Below the pieces are notes generated by a model that had not been told where the DNA came from, ran no database searches, and saw nothing but the letters and a program-made list of their open reading frames with translations. From the NCBI RefSeq assembly GCF_003096715.1, contig NZ_QEOL01000010.1, forward strand, positions 62,001 through 126,000: DNA of 64,000 bases, given 5' to 3'. Source of the DNA: Paraburkholderia silvatlantica (GTDB lineage Bacteria > Pseudomonadota > Gammaproteobacteria > Burkholderiales > Burkholderiaceae). Shown here in pieces: positions 9,796 to 18,796 of the stretch; positions within the stretch are counted from its first letter, which is position 1; each line of letters begins with the position of its first letter. The position numbers and the translations under genes are program-made.

Positions 9796-10397
9796 TGAAA
9801 ACCGATCCCGAATCGCACCAACGCATGACGCAACGCCGCCGCGAGGGCCACGAGAAAAAGCAGGCCGCGGCGACGCACGAAAAAGGCCTGTTGATCGTCA
9901 ATACCGGCAACGGCAAGGGCAAGAGCACAGCCGCATTCGGCATGGCGGTGCGCATGCTCGGCCATGGCATGAAGCTCGGTGTCGTGCAGTTCATCAAAGG
10001 CGCGCTGCACACGGCCGAACGCGACTTCCTCGGCAGCGTTGCGCACTGCGATTTCGTGACGATGGGCGACGGCTACACCTGGAACACGCAGAATCGCGAC
10101 GGCGACATCGCGACCGCGCGCAAGGGCTGGAGCGAAGCGAAGCGCATGATCGAAAGCGGCGAGTACGCCATGGTGATCCTCGACGAACTCAACACGGTGC
10201 TCAAATACGAGTATCTGCCGCTCGACGAAGTGCTCGGCGTGATCGCGTCGCGCGCGCCGCACGTGCACGTGGTCGTGACGGGCCGCCATGCGCCCGACGC
10301 GCTGATCGAAGCCGCCGACCTCGTCACGGAAATGCGCCTCGTGAAGCATCCGTATCGCGAGCAAGGCGTGAAAGCGCAAAAGGGCGTGGAGTTTTAA
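9792..10397 (+). CDS. cobO: Cob(I)yrinic acid a,c-diamide adenosyltransferase (CobO/BtuR)
   Basis: The protein has 201 residues. The ATG at 9792 overlaps the cobE stop. A second in-frame ATG follows at once. The P-loop is GNGKGKST at about residue 40. FIKGALHTAERDF and VILDELNT are hallmark stretches of the CobO/CobA-type ATP:corrinoid adenosyltransferase. The enzyme moves the 5'-deoxyadenosyl group of ATP to the cobalt of cob(I)yrinate diamide in the cytoplasm. cobB follows after 4 bp. Length and motifs are complete, so the call is secure. Confidence 0.95.
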   Translation: MMKTDPESHQRMTQRRREGHEKKQAAATHEKGLLIVNTGNGKGKSTAAFGMAVRMLGHGMKLGVVQFIKGALHTAERDFLGSVAHCDFVTMGDGYTWNTQNRDGDIATARKGWSEAKRMIESGEYAMVILDELNTVLKYEYLPLDEVLGVIASRAPHVHVVVTGRHAPDALIEAADLVTEMRLVKHPYREQGVKAQKGVEF

Positions 10398-10401
10398 GCG
10401 C

Positions 10402-11712
10402 ATGAGCGCAACGGTTGCCTGCCCCGCGCTCTTCATCAGCGCACCCGCATCGGGCCAGGGCAAGACCACGCTCACGGCCGGCCTCGCGCGCCTGCACCGT
10501 CGCGCGGGCCGACGCGTGCGCGTCTTCAAGACCGGGCCGGATTTTCTCGACCCGATGATCCTCGCCCGCGCAAGCGGTGCGCCCGTGCTCTCGCTCGACC
10601 TGTGGATGGTGGGCAACGAAGCGTGCCGCGCCCTGCTCGCGCAGGCCGCGCGCGAAGCCGACCTGATCCTCATCGAAGGCGTGATGGGCCTGTTCGACGG
10701 CACGCCGAGCAGCGCCGATCTCGCGACCGATTTTGGCGTGCCGGTGGCCGCCATCGTCAGCGCGAAGTCGATGGCGCAGACCTTCGGCGCGATCGCGTTC
10801 GGTCTCGCGCGCTTTCGGCCGGAAGTGCCGTTTCATGGCGTGCTGGCGAACCGCGTGGGCTCGGCGCGCCACGCGCAGATGCTGCAGGAGGCATTGCCCG
10901 CCGAAGTGCGCTGGCTCGGGCAGGTAGCGAGCGAAGCGACGATGGCGCTGCCCGATCGCCATCTCGGCCTGCATCAGGCCGCGGAGATCGACGACCTCGA
11001 CACGCGCATCGAACGCGCCGCCGACGCGCTTGCGCAAACCGCGCTCGCCGAATTGCCGCCTTCGGTGGAATTCGCCAATCCTTCGCATGACGAAGCGATT
11101 GCGCGCGAACTCGAAGGCCGTCATATCGCCATTGCGCGCGACGCCGCGTTCTCGTTTCTCTATCCGGCGAACATTGCATTGCTCGAGACGCTAGGCGCGC
11201 ACGTGAGTTACTTTTCGCCGCTTGCGAACGAACCTGCGCCCGCGAGCGCCGATGCGATCTTTCTGCCCGGCGGCTATCCCGAGCTGCATGCCGCGCCGCT
11301 CGCGCACAGTACGCAGAGCGCGAATTCGTTGCGCGCGCATGTATCGGCGGGCAAACCGCTCGTCGCCGAATGCGGCGGCATGCTCTATCTGCTCGACGCA
11401 CTGACCGACGTAGACGGCACGCGCACGCCGATGCTCGGTCTGCTGCCCGGCGAGGCGGTCATGCAAAAGCGCTTCGCGGCGCTCGGCATGCAGCAGCTCG
11501 ACGGCGCGCATGGCGCACTGCGCGGACACACGTTTCACTACTCGCGCGTCGCCACGCCGCTTGCGCCCGCGCTCACGGCACGCCACGCCCAAACCGGCAC
11601 GCCCGGCGAGGCGCTGTATCGGCACGGCTCGATCACGGCCACCTATATGCACGCTTACTGGCCCTCCAACCCGGCTTTTGCGGCCGCACTCTTCCATGGC
11701 ACAGCCCTTTGA
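10402..11712 (+). CDS. cobB: Cobyrinate a,c-diamide synthase (CobB/CbiA)
   Basis: The protein has 436 residues. The N-terminal half is a dethiobiotin-synthetase-like ATPase with P-loop SGQGKTT, and KTGPDFLDPM follows. The C-terminal half is a class I glutamine amidotransferase-like domain with the nucleophile in VAECGGMLYL. It amidates the a and c side chains of the corrin ring using glutamine and ATP. It starts 4 bp after cobO and its end overlaps bluB by 17 bp, a tight operon. Both catalytic halves look intact. CobQ (cobyrate synthase) is the nearest relative, but length and the N-terminal motif favour CobB. Confidence 0.93.
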   Translation: MSATVACPALFISAPASGQGKTTLTAGLARLHRRAGRRVRVFKTGPDFLDPMILARASGAPVLSLDLWMVGNEACRALLAQAAREADLILIEGVMGLFDGTPSSADLATDFGVPVAAIVSAKSMAQTFGAIAFGLARFRPEVPFHGVLANRVGSARHAQMLQEALPAEVRWLGQVASEATMALPDRHLGLHQAAEIDDLDTRIERAADALAQTALAELPPSVEFANPSHDEAIARELEGRHIAIARDAAFSFLYPANIALLETLGAHVSYFSPLANEPAPASADAIFLPGGYPELHAAPLAHSTQSANSLRAHVSAGKPLVAECGGMLYLLDALTDVDGTRTPMLGLLPGEAVMQKRFAALGMQQLDGAHGALRGHTFHYSRVATPLAPALTARHAQTGTPGEALYRHGSITATYMHAYWPSNPAFAAALFHGTAL

Positions 11713-12388
11713 CGAAGCCGAACGCGCGGCGGTCTACCGCGCGATTTACGAGCGCCGCGACATGCGGCACTTCGCGCCGGGCCCGATCGATCCCGCGACG
11801 CTCGCGCGTCTGCTCGACGCCGCGCATCACGCGCCGAGCGTAGGCTTCATGCAGCCGTGGCGCATCGTGCGCATCACGGACGCGTCGTTGCGCGAGCAAC
11901 TGCACGCGACGGTCGAGCGCGAGCGCATCGCGACCGCCGATGCGCTGGGCAAGCGCCGCGACGAGTTCATGAAGCTCAAGGTGGAAGGCATGCGCGATTG
12001 CGCCGAGGTGCTCGTGGTCGCGCTGATGGATCGGCGCGAAGCCCATGTCTTCGGCCGCCGCACGCTGCCCGAGATGGACCTCGCCTCCGTGGCGTGCGCG
12101 ATCCAGAACATGTGGCTCGCGGCGCGCGCCGAAGGACTGGGCATGGGCTGGGTGTCGATCTTCGACGTCGACGAGGTGCGCACCCTGCTCGCCATGCCGC
12201 CCGGCGCCAAGCCGGTGGCGATACTGTGCGTGGGCCAGGTCGACACGTTCTATCCGCAGCCGATGCTCGAAATGGAGAAATGGGCCAAACGCAAGCCGCT
12301 TGGCGAATGCGTGTTCGAAAACCGCTGGCCTCAGGACGAGGCGGCCAGCGCGCTGCAAGCGGCGCCGGATGCCACGCCCGGCGCCTGA
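11696..12388 (+). CDS. bluB: 5,6-dimethylbenzimidazole synthase BluB
   Basis: The protein has 230 residues from the ATG at 11696, inside the end of cobB. It is a nitroreductase-fold flavoenzyme with ERRDMRHF near residue 20, HHAPSVGFMQPWR (the BluB-type glycine and FMN contact region) and EGLGMGWVSIFD. BluB splits reduced FMN with oxygen to make 5,6-dimethylbenzimidazole, the lower ligand of B12. Its place as last gene of the operon indicates that the organism makes true cobalamin. Oxygen dependence fits the aerobic cobN route upstream. An ordinary nitroreductase is unlikely given the context and motifs. Confidence 0.92.
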   Translation: MAQPFDEAERAAVYRAIYERRDMRHFAPGPIDPATLARLLDAAHHAPSVGFMQPWRIVRITDASLREQLHATVERERIATADALGKRRDEFMKLKVEGMRDCAEVLVVALMDRREAHVFGRRTLPEMDLASVACAIQNMWLAARAEGLGMGWVSIFDVDEVRTLLAMPPGAKPVAILCVGQVDTFYPQPMLEMEKWAKRKPLGECVFENRWPQDEAASALQAAPDATPGA

Positions 12389-12394
12389 CACCGC

Positions 12395-12775
12395 TCACGC
12401 TTCGCGCGCGTAGCAGACGGCCTCGACGTTGTTGCCGTCGGGATCGATCAGGAATGCTGCGTAATAGTCGGGACTGTAGCCGGCACGCACGCCGGGTTCG
12501 CCATTGTCTTTCGCGCCTGCGCGCAGGCCCGCTTCATGAAAACCGGCGACCGCCGCGCGGGTCGCCGCCGCAAACGCCACGTGCACGCCGCGCGGCGCCG
12601 GCGCGGCGTCGGCGGATACGGCGTGCAGCCAGAGCCGGGGCTCGCCCGGCTGGCCGAGCCCCGCGTAGGTGTCGTCGCGCATGCACACCACGACGCCAAG
12701 CGGCGCAAGCAGCGCCTCGTAAAAACGCACGCTGCGTGCGAGATCCTGCACGCGCAATCCAATGTGATCGAACAT
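12395..12775 (-). CDS. VOC (glyoxalase/bleomycin-resistance) family protein
   Basis: The protein has 126 residues from the ATG at 12775, which follows GGGAG at 7-nt spacing. It starts with MFDHIGLRVQDLARSVRFYE, the typical first beta-alpha-beta-beta-beta unit, and ends with AFLIDPDGNNVEAV, the usual second metal-site strand (Glu). His at residue 4 and the C-terminal Glu are candidate metal ligands. The substrate is unknown, since the family covers glyoxalase I, dioxygenases and antibiotic-binding proteins. It converges on bluB with a 6-bp gap and has no functional link to it that I can see. Confidence 0.8.
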   Translation of the reverse strand: MFDHIGLRVQDLARSVRFYEALLAPLGVVVCMRDDTYAGLGQPGEPRLWLHAVSADAAPAPRGVHVAFAAATRAAVAGFHEAGLRAGAKDNGEPGVRAGYSPDYYAAFLIDPDGNNVEAVCYAREA

Positions 12776-12895
12776 GAGCGGCTCCCGTGACGTCTCTCGC
12801 GCAACCGTTGCGCCAGATTCGGGAGCCAGCATAGCGCCTTCGCATGCGGCGCGGCCTGGGAAAAGTTGCCCTGACCTACAGCGGCCTACTGCGCC

Positions 12896-13534
12896 CTACT
12901 GCGCATCGACGGGTGAGACGGAGAGCACTTCCGGCATGCCCGGCGCCCGATCCGCCGAGCCGGCGCCGGCCGGACGCTTCAGCTTGACGCGCCATTGCGG
13001 CGCGCCCGCGTACGGCAGCCGCGCCAGTGCGCCCGCCACGAGGTACGGCACCGCCTCGCGCGGGTCGGCGTTGCGGTCGCGCTTCACGGCGCTCACCTTG
13101 TACACCTCGCCGCCCTCGGGCAACGCGAAGAAACGCAGCGTCAGCGTATGCACGTAGGGCCGTCCGAACCACGGCAACGACGGCGCCTCGGCCGGCGTGC
13201 AGCCGGCGCCGCAGCCCGCGTCTACGACTTTCACCTCGGCAGGATGCGTATCCCACGCCACCGAGACGAGATAGCGCGCCGCCTCGGGCGCGCCTGCCCT
13301 GAAGCCGCGCTGCGCGAGACCGTCGCTCAGCAACGCCTCGTACGGGAGGATCTCGCCCGCCTCGGCCTGGGCGGGCGTTGGCGCAAAACGGTAAGCCACG
13401 GGTTGGCTGCTCGCAGCCGCGGCGGGCAGTGCGCCTGTGGCCGCGACGTCGGCGGTCACGCCCGCGCATCCGGCGAGGGCGGCGAGCACCGGCAGGAGAC
13501 AGATCGACAGCAAGGTCTTCACGCAACACTCCAT
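12896..13534 (-). CDS. DUF4136-type lipoprotein
   Basis: The protein has 212 residues with a signal peptide and a lipobox ending ALAGC near residue 23, so it should be a membrane-anchored periplasmic lipoprotein. The rest resembles the DUF4136 family (YRFAPTPAQAEAGE, then a repeated beta pattern with SVAWDTHP and HTLTLRFFAL). A CGAGC pair might form a disulfide. Function is unknown. It follows the histidine kinase gene on the same strand after 70 bp and may share its transcript. Confidence 0.6.
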   Translation of the reverse strand: MECCVKTLLSICLLPVLAALAGCAGVTADVAATGALPAAAASSQPVAYRFAPTPAQAEAGEILPYEALLSDGLAQRGFRAGAPEAARYLVSVAWDTHPAEVKVVDAGCGAGCTPAEAPSLPWFGRPYVHTLTLRFFALPEGGEVYKVSAVKRDRNADPREAVPYLVAGALARLPYAGAPQWRVKLKRPAGAGSADRAPGMPEVLSVSPVDAQ

Positions 13535-13604
13535 CGGGTTGCCGCCGGCGTGCAGCCAGCGGCATTCGGGTTATTCATGCGCAGCCGGAGCGGCCCGGTG
13601 CGGC

Positions 13605-16028
13605 TCAAACGGGCGCATCGAACGCGGGCAGCGACATCGTCAGGACGGTACCCTTGCCGGGTTCGCTCTCCAGCTGGACGTCGCCGCCATGGCGCGTCAC
13701 GACCGTTTTCACGAACGCCATGCCGAGCCCCGCGCCGCTCACCTCGGGCCGCTGTTCCGCGTGAAAGCGCTGGAACGGCTGGAACAGCCGCGCCTGATCT
13801 TCGTGCGCGATACCGTAGCCCTGATCGCGAATCGAGCAGACCACGCGCGGCGGAACGTGGTCGTCCAGCGCGACGGTGCAGACGATGCGCGTATCCGCAG
13901 GACTGTACTTCACTGCGTTGTTCAGCACGTTCACGAGCGCGCGCGTCATGAGCGAGCGGTCGGCGTTGATCCAGCCCATCTGCTCGCCTTCGAACACCGT
14001 GTCGATCTGGATGCGTTTCGCGTGCGCCTGCGGCCACACTTCGTCGCTCGCGTCGATCACCAGCTCCGCGAGGCTCGTGGGCTCGAGCGCATACACCTGC
14101 GACTCGGCGCGCGCGAGTTGCACGAAGTCGTCGGCGAGCTCGAGCGAGCGGCGCGCGTAGCGCTCGATGCGCTCCATCACGCCACGCACCGGCTCGGAGC
14201 CGAGCGTGCCGCGCTCGCGCTCCGTCTCGACGAGCGCGACGATCGAGGCCTGCGGCGAGCGCATGTCGTGCGACAAGAGGCGCAGCGCGTCCTCGCGCTG
14301 GCGTTCGGCGTCGTGCAGCTCCGTCACGTCGACGAGACCCGCGATCCAGCCTACCGCCTGCCCCTGCGCGTTCGTACAGCGCGCGTAGCGCAGCAGGTAG
14401 TCGCTGCCGTCGCGCGCGCGCACTTCCACACCGCGCTCCATCAACTCCGCGAACTCGTCGCGCGCCGGGTCGAGCGGCGCAGGCCAATGCGCGTGCGCGA
14501 ACGCCATCGCGTCGGGCGCCGGGTCGATCGGCTTGACGAGCGCGAGGTCGCCGAACACGTCCTGCATCCGGCGCCCTTGCGCGGCGCTCACCGCGAGGCG
14601 CTCGAGATACGCACGCGAAGCCTGATTCGCGATCAGCACGACACCGTGCAGATCGGCCACGAAAATCGGCTCCGGCACGGCATCGAGGCTGTCCCACACG
14701 AAGCGGCGCATGTCCTGCAGCCGCTGCGCGGCCTGCGCCATGAGCGCCATTTGCTGGGCGAGCGCGTCGCCGGCGAATTCGCGGCGCGGCGTGGGCGCCT
14801 CGGGCAGCAGGTAGGGCTCGTCGGCAAGCTGGCGCAGTTCCTTGCGCAGATAAGCCATCGTCATCTCGAGGCGGCGCCAGCTCCACGCCGGATAGACGAT
14901 GAGCAGCGCGACGATCGCGGGCACCGGCGGGAGCCAGAGGCGCGCGTGCAGCATGCCCGCGCTCGCACCGAGCGACACGGCGATCAGGAGCGCGAGCAGC
15001 AGCAGCGTGCGCAGCGGCGAGAGCACGAGAAAGCCCGCCAGCAGCAGCACGAGCGGCACGAGCGAGGCAAGCACGACCATGAGCGGCGCCACGGGCTGGA
15101 TGGCGCTGCCGTTGAGCAGCGTGTCGAGCACGATGGCGTGGATGTATAAGCCGGGCAGCGGCCCGAGCGTCCCCGACAGCGGCGTGGCGAAGCGGTCGTA
15201 GAGCCCCGAGGCCGTGACGCCGACGATCGCCACGCGCCCGCGCAACTGCTCGGGCGGCACGCGGCCATCGAGCACGTCGGCGAACGAGACCTTGTGGAAG
15301 GCCTGCGAATTCGCGCCGAACGGAATCAGGAAACGCGCCTCGCTGCCCGGCGCCGCCGCCTGCAGCACGTCATCGCGCCGCGCGGCGGCGGGCGTGCCGT
15401 GCACGAGCTTCACGACGCCGTTGCGCACCGCCCGCCAGACCGGCACCATCAGCTGCGGCCAGCGCTGCTGCGCGTCGCCTTCGAAGAGCGCGACGCTGCG
15501 CACGATGCCGTCGCTATCGACTTCGAGGTTGATATGGCCCATGCCGGCGACCGCCTGCGCGAGCGGCGCGACCGGGCGCACGGCCTCGCGGCGACCGGTG
15601 TCGTCGGCGGGAGTCAGCAGGATCGGGAGGAATGAAGGGCGCGCGCGCAGCGCCTGCGCAAAGTGCGCGTCGCCGGGCGACGATTCGGTAAACAGCACGT
15701 CGTAGACGACGGCCGCCGCGCCCGCTTTCGCGAGCTGATCGACGAGCCGCGCATGCAGCTCGCGCGGCCACGGCCAGCGCCCGAGCGCGGCGACGCTCGC
15801 GTTGTCGATCTCCACGAGCACGATGTCGGGCGACACCGGCAGCGTGCGCGCGGAAAGCAAGCGGTCATAGACCAGATGGTCTGCGCCGCTCGTCAGCCGC
15901 CAGAGCACGCAGAGCACGACCGCGGCCACGCCCGCGCAGCCCACGCCGGCCCATTCGAACAGGAAGCGTCGCCCGACGGAGCGGCCAAGGCGCGCGGGCG
16001 GCCTCACGCTCATGCGCGCCTGCGTCAC
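13605..16028 (-). CDS. CHASE2-domain sensor histidine kinase
   Basis: The protein has 807 residues with a GTG start that overlaps the FecR gene stop (GTGA). Order: one helix at about 27-45, a large periplasmic CHASE2 domain (DIVLVEIDNASVAALGRWPW) to about 310, three helices at about 318-390, a PAS-like region at about 445-560, HisKA with phospho-acceptor LLSHDMRSPQ, and HATPase_c with NVLNNAVKYSP, DQGYGIAHED and GAGLGMAFV. It should sense an unknown envelope signal and phosphorylate the regulator encoded two genes upstream. All catalytic boxes (H, N, G1, G2) are present. The operon order regulator, FecR-LysM, kinase is less usual than adjacent regulator-kinase pairs. Confidence 0.9.
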   Translation of the reverse strand: MTQARMSVRPPARLGRSVGRRFLFEWAGVGCAGVAAVVLCVLWRLTSGADHLVYDRLLSARTLPVSPDIVLVEIDNASVAALGRWPWPRELHARLVDQLAKAGAAAVVYDVLFTESSPGDAHFAQALRARPSFLPILLTPADDTGRREAVRPVAPLAQAVAGMGHINLEVDSDGIVRSVALFEGDAQQRWPQLMVPVWRAVRNGVVKLVHGTPAAARRDDVLQAAAPGSEARFLIPFGANSQAFHKVSFADVLDGRVPPEQLRGRVAIVGVTASGLYDRFATPLSGTLGPLPGLYIHAIVLDTLLNGSAIQPVAPLMVVLASLVPLVLLLAGFLVLSPLRTLLLLALLIAVSLGASAGMLHARLWLPPVPAIVALLIVYPAWSWRRLEMTMAYLRKELRQLADEPYLLPEAPTPRREFAGDALAQQMALMAQAAQRLQDMRRFVWDSLDAVPEPIFVADLHGVVLIANQASRAYLERLAVSAAQGRRMQDVFGDLALVKPIDPAPDAMAFAHAHWPAPLDPARDEFAELMERGVEVRARDGSDYLLRYARCTNAQGQAVGWIAGLVDVTELHDAERQREDALRLLSHDMRSPQASIVALVETERERGTLGSEPVRGVMERIERYARRSLELADDFVQLARAESQVYALEPTSLAELVIDASDEVWPQAHAKRIQIDTVFEGEQMGWINADRSLMTRALVNVLNNAVKYSPADTRIVCTVALDDHVPPRVVCSIRDQGYGIAHEDQARLFQPFQRFHAEQRPEVSGAGLGMAFVKTVVTRHGGDVQLESEPGKGTVLTMSLPAFDAPV

Positions 16029-17440
16029 CAGTCGAGCCTGAACGACTGGACCGGGCTCGCCTTCTGATAATAGTGGCCGTTGTCGAACTGCTCGGCGATC
16101 ACCGTCCAGTAGTAGACGCCCTTCGGCAGGTCGCGCACGACCGCGTCGCCCGCCGCGATATCGGTACGGTCGATGAGCGGCGCGCGCAGATCGGACGTCG
16201 TGCTGAGCACAAAGCGAAAGCGCGTGTTCGGCGCATTGCGGTCGATGAACCAGCGGAACGCGAAGTCGCGCGAGCCTTCGATGCGGCCGGCGCTCGTGCC
16301 GAGCGCGACGCGCCGGCGCTCGAACGCATACGACGCCGGCATGCCTTCGAGACCGCGCGCGTCGATGGCGGAAATGCGTACGAAGTAGGTGCCGTCGTCG
16401 AGATTGGCAAACGACACGTGCGGATCGGCGCTGCGCTTGTCGCGAATCATGTCGAGCAGGCCCGCGTCGCGGCCGATTTGCACGCGCCAGGCGCTCGCAC
16501 CCGCTAATGGCGCGATTTCGAAGGCGACGTCTTCGTCGTCCTGCACTTTGGACGGATGCAGCAATTCGGGCGCGTCGAGCAGCGCGACGGGCGCGCCCGC
16601 CGGCTGGCCCGTGAGCGTGAGGTTACCGTGATGCGCGGCGACGAGTTGCTCCGAGGCGGCGAGCGGCGTGCCCGGCGCCGGCGGCCGTGCTCGAGCGCCG
16701 TGGCGGTTGCGGGCCGGCGAGTCGGCATCCACGCCCACCGCGCCGTCCAGCACCTCCACGGCAGTCGCGCCCTTGTCGCCGTCGTAGCTCACGCGAAACT
16801 GCGTGCCGCGCACGCCGGCCACCACGGAAGGCGAGCGGATCTGGAAGCGATCGTCCTTCTTCGTGGCATGCGTGACCTCGCTGCTCACCTCGCCATGACG
16901 GAGATCGACGATGCGGTCGGTCGCGCCCGTGAGCGCCGTTTGACGCAGCGTGGCAAGGTCAAGCGAAGTATCGGGCGGCAGCGCGATATGCGAGCCGTCG
17001 GCCAGTTCGAGCGTGGCGAAACCGTTGTGGCCGGTCTGCACGCGGTCGCCTTCGACGAGGCTCGAGCCGACCGTGAGCGGCAGGAGCGGGCCGGCGCGGA
17101 ACGCATGCTGCACGGGACCGTTCGCGGCAACCACCTTCGCGCTCAGGCCGTCCTGGCGCAGCAGCGCGACCGGCACGCGCAGCGTCGTGCCCGGCCGAAG
17201 GTGGCGCGGCTCGCTCACATGATTGAGGCTCGCGAGCTTCTTCCAGTCGGCGGGATTGCGCAGGTAACGCGTGGCGATGTCGTAGAGCGAGTCGCCAGAG
17301 CGCGCGACGTAGGTGGTCATCTCGGGCGGCTGCGCCGAAGCGTCCTCGCGCGCCGCGACGCCGCGGGGCAGTGCAAGGAACGCAAGCGCGACGGCGAGGA
17401 ACGGCGCCGCGGTGGCGCGCACCGCACGCGCGCCCCTCAC
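16025..17440 (-). CDS. FecR-domain protein with LysM (cell-wall binding) and signal peptide
   Basis: The protein has 471 residues, starts with GTG, and its start overlaps the regulator's stop by four bases. A signal peptide (AVALAFLALPRGVAA) is followed by LysM (YVARSGDSLYDIATRYL, about residues 43-90), a FecR domain (about 110-215, with VVAGVRGTQFRVSYDG) and two C-terminal fibronectin-like beta regions that end in W. It should be periplasmic and peptidoglycan-bound. Unlike classic FecR it has no sigma-factor partner here. It lies between a response regulator and a CHASE2 kinase, so it may serve as ligand or accessory for that kinase. The domain calls are firm. The role is inference. Confidence 0.85.
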   Translation of the reverse strand: MRGARAVRATAAPFLAVALAFLALPRGVAAREDASAQPPEMTTYVARSGDSLYDIATRYLRNPADWKKLASLNHVSEPRHLRPGTTLRVPVALLRQDGLSAKVVAANGPVQHAFRAGPLLPLTVGSSLVEGDRVQTGHNGFATLELADGSHIALPPDTSLDLATLRQTALTGATDRIVDLRHGEVSSEVTHATKKDDRFQIRSPSVVAGVRGTQFRVSYDGDKGATAVEVLDGAVGVDADSPARNRHGARARPPAPGTPLAASEQLVAAHHGNLTLTGQPAGAPVALLDAPELLHPSKVQDDEDVAFEIAPLAGASAWRVQIGRDAGLLDMIRDKRSADPHVSFANLDDGTYFVRISAIDARGLEGMPASYAFERRRVALGTSAGRIEGSRDFAFRWFIDRNAPNTRFRFVLSTTSDLRAPLIDRTDIAAGDAVVRDLPKGVYYWTVIAEQFDNGHYYQKASPVQSFRLDW

Positions 17441-18135
17441 GCGTTGTCCCCCTCGATACGCTCGAGCCGGTAACCGTAGCCGTAGATCGGCGTGAGGCGA
17501 TAGCCGTTTTCGGGACGCAGGCCGAGCTTCGAGCGCAGCATGGAAACGTGCGTGTCCATCGTGCGCGAAGGAATGTCGTCGGACTGCTTCCAGATCACGT
17601 CGAGAATGTGCGCGCGCGACAGCGGGCGGCTCAGGTGCTGAAACAGCAGCAGCGCGAGATCGAACTCCTTCTGCGTGAGCGCGACGCTGCGACCGCTCAC
17701 CGAAGCCTGGCGCGACTTCAGGTCGAACTCGTACTCGCCGAAGATTTCCTTGAACGCCGGCGTGTGCATCTGATAGGCGCGGCGCAACAGCGAATTGACG
17801 CGGGCGATCAGCACCGGCGCCGAGACAGGCTTGACGACATAGTCGTCGGCGCCGGCGTTGAGCATTTGCGCGATGTCGGCCTCGCGGCTGCGGCTCGTCA
17901 TGAAGAGCACCGGCAGGCGTGTGGAGAGGTTCCGCCGCACCCAGTGCAGCACTTCGTCGCCCGCCATGTCGGGCACGTTCCAGTCGAGCACGAGCAGATC
18001 GAACGTCTGCCGCCGAAGCTGCCTGACGAGCTCGCCGCCCTTGGCGAACGCGTGGCAGGCGTGGCCCGCCGCGCTCAAGGCCTGGCAGACGAACTCTGTC
18101 TGCGCTGCATCGTCATCCAGTACTGCAACTCTCAT
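17437..18135 (-). CDS. OmpR/PhoB-type response regulator
   Basis: The protein has 232 residues from the ATG at 18135. A GTG 60 bp upstream gives an unlikely basic extension. The receiver domain shows the acidic pocket VAVLDDD, the phospho-acceptor in LVLDWNVPDM, MTSRS and the Lys in DYVVKPVS. The C-terminal winged helix includes LTQKEFDLALLLF and SRTMDTHVSMLRSKL. It should bind DNA when phosphorylated, presumably by the CHASE2 kinase at the end of the same operon. It is the first gene of three that overlap by GTGA junctions. Targets are unknown. Confidence 0.92.
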   Translation of the reverse strand: MRVAVLDDDAAQTEFVCQALSAAGHACHAFAKGGELVRQLRRQTFDLLVLDWNVPDMAGDEVLHWVRRNLSTRLPVLFMTSRSREADIAQMLNAGADDYVVKPVSAPVLIARVNSLLRRAYQMHTPAFKEIFGEYEFDLKSRQASVSGRSVALTQKEFDLALLLFQHLSRPLSRAHILDVIWKQSDDIPSRTMDTHVSMLRSKLGLRPENGYRLTPIYGYGYRLERIEGDNA

Positions 18136-18379
18136 AGCACCCCGCAACCAGGTTTGTTCTTCATCGTCCCAGGATGGACTGCCTCCCTGCCGCACCGCGC
18201 GCCTACCGGGACCATCGTCTGGCGGGCTCTGGCGCGCGCGCCGGCGCCGCGTCGTCGGCCACCCGCCCTGGCCCTGGCGGCACGCGGAACCCGCCGTGCA
18301 GCAAAGCCCGCTACTCTCGCCGCATCTCGAAAAAAATGGGAGCGCGAGGCCACGCTCGACTTCGGGGCACAGATCGCTC

Positions 18380-18796
18380 TCATGTTAACCGCTCATGGTA
18401 GTCGAATTTGCCTTCGTTCGAACCGGCCGCGGCCGCCTCGCCCGCGGCCGGCGGCGAATCCGCGAGCAGCGCGGTCAGCTGGGAGCGCACGTGCTCCCAT
18501 GCCGCGTGGGCATAGTCGGGCTGCAAGGCCGCGTGCGACTGCGCCGTCACGAACACGCGCAACACCGTGGACGAACACTGTGACAGGCGCCCGGCCGCGC
18601 CGAAACGCGAAAGGCGCAGCGCTTCGCTGAGCCATGGGAGTTCGGCCGCGCAGGAATCCGCGTAGGCCTCCATCGCGGCGCGCGCATGGCGGTCGCGCGC
18701 GAGGTCGAGCTCGATGCGGTCGAACTCGCGGCCGCCTTCGGGACCGTCCGCGCGCGAGCCCGGTGGAAAACGCATACGGCCGAATCGGAAAAACAT
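18380..18796 (-). CDS. Hypothetical protein
   Basis: The frame has 138 codons from the ATG at 18796, preceded by GGGGG. The start MFFRFGRMRFPPGS is followed by a charged helix (REFDRIELDLARDRHARAAM). There is one Cys pair region and a small C-terminal Gly/Ala linker (AAGEAAAAGSNEGKFDYH). There is no signal peptide or membrane helix. I do not recognise a family. Codon use and GC match the neighbours, so it is probably real. The 245-bp gap to the response regulator suggests a separate unit. Confidence 0.5.
   Translation of the reverse strand: MFFRFGRMRFPPGSRADGPEGGREFDRIELDLARDRHARAAMEAYADSCAAELPWLSEALRLSRFGAAGRLSQCSSTVLRVFVTAQSHAALQPDYAHAAWEHVRSQLTALLADSPPAAGEAAAAGSNEGKFDYHERLT

Noticed and set aside
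13437..15149. 570-codon plus-strand frame opposite the histidine kinase
   Set aside because: It has no motif or ribosome site. The minus-strand frame carries every kinase box.
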